From CAZCGA01 sp964498075 (GTDB lineage: Bacteria > Desulfobacterota > Binatia > HRBIN30): DNA of 64,000 nt. The notes beneath the pieces are model-generated. The model made no database searches and had not been told where the DNA came from. It worked only from the letters and a program-made list of their open reading frames with translations. The stretch is from assembly GCA_964498075.1 (NCBI GenBank), contig CAZCGA010000024.1:1-64000 (forward strand), read 5' to 3'. Shown one piece after another: positions 57,860 to 64,000 of the stretch. Numbering within the stretch: position 1 is the first letter of the stretch; every line of letters begins with the position of its first letter. The position numbers and the translations under genes were made by a program.

Positions 57860-59545
57860 TCAGAAGAACCGGAAGTGGAAGGGAAGGACGGCCCACACGC
57901 GCTCGCTGATCAGAAAGCGCAGCGACGGCAGGAGCTGCGTGATGCGGCTATGTGGCGCGTTCAGGTTGAACGACAGCTTCCACAGGCGTTTGGGTTTCGG
58001 GTAGCGCTCGACGGCCACCCACTCACTCGGTGCCAGCCCGACCAGCACCTTGGCTTCATCGAGCGCGCGTTCGATCCCGCCCAGCTGATCGATCAACCCG
58101 AGGCCCAGCGCCTGGCGGCCGGTCCACACTCGGCCCTCCGCGGCGGCGAGGACCGCGTCGCGACCCAGCTGTCGCCCCTTGGCGACTCGGTCGACAAACT
58201 CGTCGTAGAAAAACGCCGCTTCCGTCCGCAGGCGCTCGCGTTCCTCGTCGCCGAGCGGAACGTAATCGGAGTACAACGCGGCGTGGCGGCCGCGTGAGAT
58301 CACCTGCTTGGTGACGCCGAGATGATCGTACAACCCGCGCAGCAGCGCCTTCCCGGCCAACACACCGATCGATCCGGTAATCGTCCCGCCCTCGGCGATC
58401 ACCGGACTGCCGGCGACCCCGATGTAGTACCCGCCCGACGCGGCGACGTCGCCGAAGGACACCACGACGGGCTTGCGCTCGCGCGTGCGCATCACCTCGT
58501 GCCACATCAGATCCGACGCCAACCCGGAGCCGCCGGGGCTGGACACGCGGAGCACCACCGCGTTGATGTCCCTCCGTTCCCGCAGCTCCTTCAAGTCGCG
58601 CGCTACCGACGCCGCACCGCACGCGCTGGCACCCTCCGCTCCCGGAATGCTCTCACCCATCTTGAGGGTCCCAGTCACGTGCAGCAGGCCGATGGCGGCG
58701 CGGCCTTGCCGCAGCACCGCACGCCGGACGGCGCGGCTGCGCCGCGAGAAATAGTCGTGCGGTTCGATGACCGCGGCATGGTCACACTGCGCCTGCAATC
58801 GTTCCTGGGCCTCGTCCTCGTACAGCAGCGCATCGACGAGACCCTCGTGGAGCGCCTCGCGCGCCACGAACGGTCCGCGGTCGAGCAAGGTGCGAACCTG
58901 TTCGCCTGTCAGCCTTCGTCCGGCCGCGATGGCTTCGACGACCTGATCGTAGAGATCATCCACCAAGCTCTCGACCATCTCGCGGTGCGGCTCGGACATG
59001 TCGCTGCGGGTGAAGGTCTCGGCGGCCGACTTGTACTTGCCCATCTGGACGAGCTCGGCTTCGATCCCCAGCTTGCTCAAGGTGCCGGCGACAAAGGTCA
59101 CCTCGGAGGACACCCCGGTGACGTCGAGCGTGGCGGCCGGTGGGACAATGATCTGGTGTGCCGCCGACGCCAGCAGGTACTCCTGCACGCCGGCGTGTGC
59201 GAGATGCACCCAGACGGTCTTTCCGGCATCGCGCAAGGCGGCGAGGCTGCGGCGGATCTCCTGGACCTTGGCCCAGCCGGCGTGCACATCGCCGCAGCGG
59301 ATGAAGACGGCGCGCACCTGGGGATCTTCGCGCGCCCAGCGCAGCAGGACGATGAGGTTCAAGTAGTCAGCGCGGCCGCGCTGGAGGATGCTGAGGAGCC
59401 GATACTCGGGCGGCTCTTCAGCCAAGTCACCGGTGATGTCCACCTTGAGGATCCCGTACGGGCGCCGCTGCCCGAAGATGCGCAGCGAGGTCTCGGACAG
59501 GTTCAGATAGGCAAGCGCCGCGTAGCGTCGCACCGGTTTCAGCAT
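57860..59545 (-). CDS. sppA: Signal peptide peptidase SppA, 67K-like two-domain type (561 aa)
   Basis: The protein has two ClpP-like domains, as in the long E. coli form. The first contributes the general base Lys172 (MGKYKSAAE), the second the nucleophile Ser370 (VAASGGYYI). The N-terminal hydrophobic anchor of the E. coli protein is weak here. It degrades signal peptides left in the membrane after secretion. The start at 59545 (MLKPVRRY) is chosen where homology begins; the frame continues to 59875. Confidence 0.9.
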   Translation of the reverse strand: MLKPVRRYAALAYLNLSETSLRIFGQRRPYGILKVDITGDLAEEPPEYRLLSILQRGRADYLNLIVLLRWAREDPQVRAVFIRCGDVHAGWAKVQEIRRSLAALRDAGKTVWVHLAHAGVQEYLLASAAHQIIVPPAATLDVTGVSSEVTFVAGTLSKLGIEAELVQMGKYKSAAETFTRSDMSEPHREMVESLVDDLYDQVVEAIAAGRRLTGEQVRTLLDRGPFVAREALHEGLVDALLYEDEAQERLQAQCDHAAVIEPHDYFSRRSRAVRRAVLRQGRAAIGLLHVTGTLKMGESIPGAEGASACGAASVARDLKELRERRDINAVVLRVSSPGGSGLASDLMWHEVMRTRERKPVVVSFGDVAASGGYYIGVAGSPVIAEGGTITGSIGVLAGKALLRGLYDHLGVTKQVISRGRHAALYSDYVPLGDEERERLRTEAAFFYDEFVDRVAKGRQLGRDAVLAAAEGRVWTGRQALGLGLIDQLGGIERALDEAKVLVGLAPSEWVAVERYPKPKRLWKLSFNLNAPHSRITQLLPSLRFLISERVWAVLPFHFRFF

Positions 59546-59633
59546 CGGTGCCTTCTTAGCAGCTCCGATCTGGGCGCAAAAGACGAAAAAGGCGGCGGAG
59601 CGTGTCCACCGCCTCGCGACGAAGCGTGCGGCG

Positions 59634-60065
59634 CTATCTTCGTGCGTTGACTTGCCGTGCCGGGGGCCCATCGTCCTCGCCAGGCGGGACGAACGGCTTG
59701 AGGGCAACGACCTTGCCGCGGGCCTGGTCGTTGAGCTGGCGCTCCTTCCAGGCCAGAAGACCGCGGCGCAGATACTCCGCATTGATCTGCAGAAGGTCGC
59801 AGATGTTCTCGAACGAAAAGGGCCAGCTGCGATCCACCGAGGCGATCCACTCCTCGGCATCGAGGAACAGCTCACGCGCCTTCCGGTCCCGGGCCCGCAG
59901 ATGCTTCTGGAAGCAGTCGACGGCGTCTTGGAGGACGGCGATGGCCAGCCGCCGCTCCGGCTCGTGCGCCCCCTTGCGCTTCAGCGCCGCATAGTACTGC
60001 GACGGCAGCAGGGTGTCGGGCTGCAAGAGGTGGGTAAAGGTGTCGCTGACGACCTGGTTACGCAT
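59634..60065 (-). CDS. Small conserved protein, paralogue of 43349 (143 aa)
   Basis: The core (ERRLAIAVLQDAVDCFQKHL, ARELFLDAEEWIAS, FSFENICDLLQINAEYLRRG) matches the protein at 43349, so the family is used twice in this window. The helix-turn-helix-like end suggests a regulatory role. Its start at 60065 overlaps the end of the Rrf2 gene by 8 bp, so it is translationally coupled to the regulator of the isc operon. No named family is known to me. Confidence 0.75.
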   Translation of the reverse strand: MRNQVVSDTFTHLLQPDTLLPSQYYAALKRKGAHEPERRLAIAVLQDAVDCFQKHLRARDRKARELFLDAEEWIASVDRSWPFSFENICDLLQINAEYLRRGLLAWKERQLNDQARGKVVALKPFVPPGEDDGPPARQVNARR

Positions 60066-60537
60066 CCGGTGCGCTCCTTGCCTCACTGGGTGATTCGACG
60101 ACCGCCTCCGGACCAGTATTCAAAGTGAAAACGGGCGTCAAGTCGGCGAGTGTGGTGTCTGCGAAGAATTCCAGCATGCGTCGTTGCCCTTCTTGCCAGA
60201 TGCGCTGCATATTACAGCTCGAAAGCACCGAACAGTCATGCTGCTCGGTTACACAAATGTTGATCGAGATCGGGCCCTCGACGGCCTCAATGACGTCTCG
60301 GAATGATACCTGATCGGGCGTGCGGGCTAAAGTATGCCCCCCGTGGGCACCGCGGTGCGACTTCACGATCCCGGCGCGGATCAGATCCTGGATGATCTTC
60401 TCCAGGAACTTGCCCGGAATCCGGCGGCGTGAGGCGATCTCCTTGAGCGGCACGGGACGGTCATCCCTCTGGGCCGACAGATAGATCACCGCGCGTAAGG
60501 CGTAGTCCACCTTTCGACTGACCTGCATCATCGGCAC
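60058..60537 (-). CDS. Rrf2/IscR-like transcriptional regulator (159 aa)
   Basis: A winged helix (VDYALRAVIYLSAQ, LKEIASRRRIPGKFLEKIIQDLIRAG, HRGAHGGHTLAR) is followed by three Cys in ICVTEQHDCSVLSSC, the cluster-binding region seen in IscR (three Cys within about 15 residues). It probably carries a 2Fe-2S cluster and controls Fe-S assembly genes. It is placed after iscX at the end of the isc operon rather than at its head. The start is one of several close Mets; 60537 is the longest. Confidence 0.85.
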   Translation of the reverse strand: MPMMQVSRKVDYALRAVIYLSAQRDDRPVPLKEIASRRRIPGKFLEKIIQDLIRAGIVKSHRGAHGGHTLARTPDQVSFRDVIEAVEGPISINICVTEQHDCSVLSSCNMQRIWQEGQRRMLEFFADTTLADLTPVFTLNTGPEAVVESPSEARSAPDA

Positions 60538-60565
60538 GGCGTGAATCCTCCCGGGCGCACCCTAT

Positions 60566-60778
60566 TCACCCCTGGCGATCATTATACTCTTCGAGCCACG
60601 CCATCTGAATGGCCTCCAGCTTGGATTCGTTCGACGCCTTCGGATCGTCGTCGAAATCGTTCAGCTCGGCCACCCAGCGGTGCAGATCGGTGAACCGCAC
60701 CTGCAACGGATTGACGTCGGGATGCACTTCGATCAGCTCCAAGGCGATGTCTTCACTGTCGTCCCACTTCAGTCCCAT
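60566..60778 (-). CDS. iscX: Fe-S assembly protein IscX (70 aa)
   Basis: The protein MGLKWDDSEDIALELIE ... with DLHRWVAELNDFDDDP and a C-terminal WLEEYND is an intact IscX, an acidic adaptor that binds IscS and iron. It is 19 bp after hscA on the same strand. The start at 60778 is the ATG that begins the homologous part; the frame extends upstream to 60850 without family character. Confidence 0.95.
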   Translation of the reverse strand: MGLKWDDSEDIALELIEVHPDVNPLQVRFTDLHRWVAELNDFDDDPKASNESKLEAIQMAWLEEYNDRQG

Positions 60779-60797
60779 GACCGTCCTCGATCGACCG

Positions 60798-62606
60798 CTA
60801 CAACACCTCTTCGATGTGCTTGCGCTCGAGCGCTTCCTTGATCGACGCATCCATGATCCGCTGCGCCAGCGGCATCGTAGCTTGATTCAGCTCGTCGGTC
60901 AGGTCGCGGATACGATTATAGTCCGTCCCTGGCATGGTGGCCTCGAGCCGTGCCATCGCCGCGTCGATCGATGCACGCTCGTCGTCATCGACCGTTGCGG
61001 TTGCCAGCGTCTTGCGGCTGGCGCGCAGCAGCGCGTCGGCATCGTTACGCGCTTCGATCAGCAGACGTGCCGAGACGTCCGCCTCGGCGTAGTCGATGGA
61101 CGCCTCCAGCATCGATTCGATCTGCTCGTCCGTGAGGCCGTAGGAAGGCTTGACGTCGATCGACTGCTCACGCCCGGTGCGCTCGTCGCGCGCGGTGACG
61201 TTGAGAATGCCGTTGGCGTCGATCATAAACGTCACTTCGATGCGCGGCATGCCGGCGGGTTGTCGCTCGATGCCGCGAAGCTTGAAACGCGCCAGGCTGC
61301 GGTTGTCCGCGACCAGCTCGCGCTCGCCTTGGAGGATATGAAAGTCCACCGCGGTCTGGTTGTCGACGAAGGTCGTGAACCTCTGCTTCACGGTGGCGGG
61401 GATCGTCGTATTGCGTTCGATGAGACGCTCCATCACACCACCGACGGTCTCGATGCCCAGGGACAGCGGCACCACGTCGAGCAGTAGCATGTCCGTATGC
61501 CGGCCGGAAAGAACGCCGGCTTGCACCGCGGCGCCGAGCGCGACGACCTCCTCGGGGTTGAGCTCCGTGTGAGGTGTGCGACCGAACAACTCTTCGACGC
61601 GCCGGCGTACCAGCGGCACGCGCGTCGAGCCGCCGACGAGGACGGCCTCATCCAGGTCCTTGGTGGCCAGGCCCGCGTCCTTCAATGCCTGGCGACAGGG
61701 AATGACCGTGCGCTCGACAATGTCCGCCGCGACCGCTTCGAACTCGGCGCGCGTCAGCCGGCGTCCTACATGCACATCACCGGCGTGCAGCTCCAAGGGA
61801 GCGGAGTCACTGTCCGTCAGTTGGATCTTTGCTGCTTCGGCGGCGGCGATCGCTTGATTGATGATCTCCGGTCGGCTGCACCAGGCGGGCGGGACCTGTT
61901 CGAGGAGCAACTGTGCCACGCGCCGGTCTATGTCATCACCGCCGAGACGCGTGTCGCCATTGGTGGCGAGGACTTCGAAGATACCCGCGTGCAGCTTCAA
62001 GATCGAGATGTCGAACGTGCCGCCGCCAAGGTCGTACACGGCGATGAGTCCCTGGTTTTTCTTGTCCAAGCCGTAAGCGAGCGACGCGGCCGTCGGTTCA
62101 TTCACCAGCCGCAAAACTTCCAGCCCGGCGAGGCGGCCGGCGTCGCGCGTCGCTTGGCGCTGGCTGTCGTTGAAATAGGCGGGCACGGTGATGACCACCT
62201 TGTGGACGCTCTCGCCCAAGACCGCTTCGGCGCGGCGCTTGAGCTCTTTGAGGATCAGTGCGGAGATCTCCGGGGGAGTATAGTCGCGGCCATGGATGCG
62301 AAAGCGGACGATATCGTGGCCGCCACCCTCGGCGAAGGGATAGTGCTCGCGGTCCGCAGCGGTGACGTGTTCCATGCCGAGACCCATGAAGCGTTTCACC
62401 GACGAAATGGTCGTCAGCGGATGGTGCGCTGCCAACTCCTTGGCACGCGCACCGACGACGACGTCGTCTGGAGTCGGGAACGACACGACGGACGGGAGCA
62501 GCGGCGCGTGGGTGTCCGGGTCCGCGATGACCCGCGGGACGCCGTCGTCCGAGTAGGCGATCAGACTGTTGGTGGTTCCGAGATCGATGCCGAAGATGCG
62601 CTCCAT
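60798..62606 (-). CDS. hscA: Fe-S assembly chaperone HscA (602 aa)
   Basis: This is a full-length Hsp70-family protein: FGIDLGTTNSL at the N-terminus, VPAYFNDSQRQATRDAGRLAG, YDLGGGTFDISIL and VLVGGSTRVPLVRR in the ATPase domain, then a substrate domain with the DVVPLSLGIE segment. It works with HscB to release clusters from IscU. ATG 62606 overlaps the hscB stop (TGATG), so the two are translationally coupled. A TTG at 62609 is a less likely start. Confidence 0.95.
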   Translation of the reverse strand: MERIFGIDLGTTNSLIAYSDDGVPRVIADPDTHAPLLPSVVSFPTPDDVVVGARAKELAAHHPLTTISSVKRFMGLGMEHVTAADREHYPFAEGGGHDIVRFRIHGRDYTPPEISALILKELKRRAEAVLGESVHKVVITVPAYFNDSQRQATRDAGRLAGLEVLRLVNEPTAASLAYGLDKKNQGLIAVYDLGGGTFDISILKLHAGIFEVLATNGDTRLGGDDIDRRVAQLLLEQVPPAWCSRPEIINQAIAAAEAAKIQLTDSDSAPLELHAGDVHVGRRLTRAEFEAVAADIVERTVIPCRQALKDAGLATKDLDEAVLVGGSTRVPLVRRRVEELFGRTPHTELNPEEVVALGAAVQAGVLSGRHTDMLLLDVVPLSLGIETVGGVMERLIERNTTIPATVKQRFTTFVDNQTAVDFHILQGERELVADNRSLARFKLRGIERQPAGMPRIEVTFMIDANGILNVTARDERTGREQSIDVKPSYGLTDEQIESMLEASIDYAEADVSARLLIEARNDADALLRASRKTLATATVDDDERASIDAAMARLEATMPGTDYNRIRDLTDELNQATMPLAQRIMDASIKEALERKHIEEVL

Positions 62607-63298
62607 CAACTCTCCAATTCCTTCTCGACGTCGCGGATCAACGTGCCGATATACGCCAGGCTCGATAGAACCGCCTTGAGCTCTCGCGTGAGACCCGCCG
62701 CATCCTTTCCCGCGTCCCAGCCCACGAAGTTGGCCTGCAGCTGGTCGAGCAATGCGGCGCGGCGCTGCAGCAGCTCCGCCCGCGCGTCCCCGACCTGCGC
62801 GGCGAGCGCTGCATGGCCATTCCCGCGGCGGGCGGTGCGTAGCTCTTCGAGCTTCTCTTGGACCTCGAAGACCAGCTCAGCCAATTCGGGAGGCACGCGG
62901 TTGTTGTTGGCCCCGAGCGTTTCCCCCCGCAACGCCAGCCAATACACGCCGCGGTCGATAGGGTCTCGCAGGGTGCGGTAGGCGCGGTTCACGGTTGCGG
63001 TGTTGCGTAAGCTGGCGACGCGCGCCTCTTGTCGGCCTGTCTGGTAGCGATCGGGGTGCAGGCGGCGATGCAGGTCGTAGTACCGCTGCTGGAGCCCCTC
63101 GGTATCAACGACGAGCCGTTGCGGCAGACCCATCACCTGGAAATAGTCTGCCTGCTCGGGAAGGGGCTGAATGGCGTCGCAGGCAGGGCAGAAGAAGTTG
63201 GGGGCGTGCTCAGCGCCGCATTGCCAGCAGCTTACCCGCTCCCCTGCGGGCCAGATCGCTCCGTCCCGCTCCGCGGCCGAAGTCGGGATCGAGTCCAT
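62606..63298 (-). CDS. hscB: Fe-S assembly co-chaperone HscB with N-terminal zinc ribbon (230 aa)
   Basis: The J domain has the HPD motif at 81-83 (RRLHPDRY), followed by the HscB-type C-terminal helical bundle that holds IscU. At the N-terminus, C24-x2-C27 and C37-x2-C40 (CWQCG, CPAC) form a metal-binding ribbon that is absent from E. coli HscB but found in mitochondrial HSC20. It lies between iscA and hscA in the operon, 12 bp from iscA. Confidence 0.92.
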   Translation of the reverse strand: MDSIPTSAAERDGAIWPAGERVSCWQCGAEHAPNFFCPACDAIQPLPEQADYFQVMGLPQRLVVDTEGLQQRYYDLHRRLHPDRYQTGRQEARVASLRNTATVNRAYRTLRDPIDRGVYWLALRGETLGANNNRVPPELAELVFEVQEKLEELRTARRGNGHAALAAQVGDARAELLQRRAALLDQLQANFVGWDAGKDAAGLTRELKAVLSSLAYIGTLIRDVEKELES

Positions 63299-63310
63299 GT
63301 TGATCGCGTC

Positions 63311-63634
63311 CTACACCGTAAACGAGGCGCCACAGCCGCACGACCTTTTCACGTTCGGGTTGTGGAGGCTAAAGCCGGACTGCATCAGGCCCTCGTTGTA
63401 GTCCAGCTCGGTGCCGTTGAGGTACAAAAAGCTCTTGCGGTCGACCAGAAGCTTCGCCTCGTCCGCGCCGAACACCTTGTCGCCCGGGCGTTCGACGTCG
63501 AGATCCATTTTGTACTGCAGGCCGGAGCAGCCGCCGCCGACGACTTTCACGCGCAGGCCGGCCACCGGCTTGTCCTCACCGGCGAGAAGGCTGCGGATCT
63601 TTGCGGCCGCGTTTTCAGACAAAGCGATTGCCAC
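63311..63634 (-). CDS. iscA: Iron-sulfur assembly protein IscA (107 aa)
   Basis: A-type carrier protein with the three conserved Cys: Cys36 in VGGGCSGLQY and the CGCG pair near the end (SCGCGASF). It delivers clusters to target proteins, in particular 4Fe-4S. Length is normal. It follows iscU by 11 bp on the same strand. Confidence 0.95.
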   Translation of the reverse strand: MAIALSENAAAKIRSLLAGEDKPVAGLRVKVVGGGCSGLQYKMDLDVERPGDKVFGADEAKLLVDRKSFLYLNGTELDYNEGLMQSGFSLHNPNVKRSCGCGASFTV

Positions 63635-63645
63635 GGAATGCGCTC

Positions 63646-64000
63646 CTACTGATTCGCTGCCGCCTTTTGCGTTCCGCGCCCTTCACCATGGCGCTTCTTC
63701 CAGTCTTCGATGGCCGCCTTGATGGCGTCCTCAGCCAGCACCGAGCAGTGGATCTTCACCGGCGGCAGGCTCAGGTCCTCGACGATCTGCGTGTTCTTGA
63801 TCTGCATGGCGTCGTCGAGCGTCCTCCCCTTCACCAGCTCCGTAACGTAGCTCGAGCTGGCGATAGCGCTGCCGCAGCCGAACGTTTTGAAGCGGGCGTC
63901 CTCGATGACCCCCTGCTCGTTGATCTTGAGCTGCAGCTTCATCACGTCGCCGCACTCGGGTGCGCCGACGATGCCGGTTCCGACGTTGGCTTCATCCTTC
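63646..64000 (-). CDS. iscU: Fe-S scaffold protein IscU (5' end outside window)
   Basis: The frame runs off the window edge; from 63999 it reads KDEANVGTGIVGAPECGDVM. The three scaffold Cys are visible (PECGDVM, FGCGSAIASSS, KIHCSVLAEDAI), as is the HscA-recognition region near LSLPPVKI. It holds the nascent 2Fe-2S cluster made by IscS. iscS is presumably just outside the window. The 3' end extends by a Lys/Ala/Gln-rich tail. Confidence 0.95.
   Translation of the reverse strand, partial: KDEANVGTGIVGAPECGDVMKLQLKINEQGVIEDARFKTFGCGSAIASSSYVTELVKGRTLDDAMQIKNTQIVEDLSLPPVKIHCSVLAEDAIKAAIEDWKKRHGEGRGTQKAAANQ

Overview
The window reads as part of a GC-rich Gram-negative genome, most likely an uncultured lineage recovered by metagenome assembly. 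It carries an apolipoprotein N-acyltransferase, DsbD, an outer-membrane beta-barrel and lipoprotein-type signals, and a 10-base run of Ns at 41816-41825. The abundance of luciferase-like monooxygenases (four), a fused CaiB/BaiF CoA-transferase, an acyl-CoA dehydrogenase, a MaoC hydratase and many short palindromic repeats would suit a Binatota-like, Rokubacteria-like or deltaproteobacterial-type organism. That placement is inference; no rRNA or marker gene is present to test it.

Bases 1-13011 are a plus-strand defence island. Its backbone is a helicase tail ending in DUF3883 (truncated by the window edge), a DUF1156 adenine-specific DNA methylase and a DUF499 ATPase, the helicase-methylase-ATPase trio I recall as Hma. 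Between and around these sit a class II Fic protein, HicB-like and VapB-like antitoxin genes with only a stump of a PIN toxin, a YwgA-like protein, a proteasome-fold Ntn hydrolase with a preserved catalytic Thr, an unknown protein with a HEPN-like motif, a DUF6978/DUF1828-1829 pair and a DUF2283 protein. Most junctions overlap (ATGA or GTGA), so transcription and translation are probably coupled. The helicase tail is duplicated on the far side of fic, and the second copy is broken by a nested pair of MITE-like elements whose boundaries can be read directly.

Bases 13071-33165 are mixed. They hold a thioredoxin-fold protein with an in-frame TGA that looks like a true selenocysteine codon (with a bSECIS-like hairpin), an MFS transporter, a PolB-type exonuclease, an orphan histidine kinase, a MaoC hydratase, a GH78 rhamnosidase, a two-domain CoA-transferase beside a luciferase-like oxidoreductase, and a run of small accessory genes and gene remnants (25.5-31 kb). 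An acyl-CoA dehydrogenase and a beta-barrel protein follow.

Bases 33457-49011 carry envelope and housekeeping functions: dsbD, a DEAD-box helicase followed by a cold-shock gene, lnt, a membrane-anchored pentapeptide-repeat protein, a hemolysin III-type protein, a DUF2855 gene interrupted by the assembly gap, a second cold-shock gene with a clear terminator, an amidohydrolase, an isocitrate/isopropylmalate-type dehydrogenase and two coupled polytopic membrane proteins. Bases 49092-57841 are catabolic and redox genes: a MerB-like protein, three luciferase-like oxidoreductases, an SDR, an alkaline phosphatase, a fused ferredoxin, a lipoprotein-type methyltransferase and a dead cytochrome c peroxidase.

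Bases 57860-64000 (minus strand) hold the Isc Fe-S assembly operon iscU-iscA-hscB-hscA-iscX, followed by an IscR-like Rrf2 regulator, a small conserved protein with a paralogue at 43.3 kb, and sppA.
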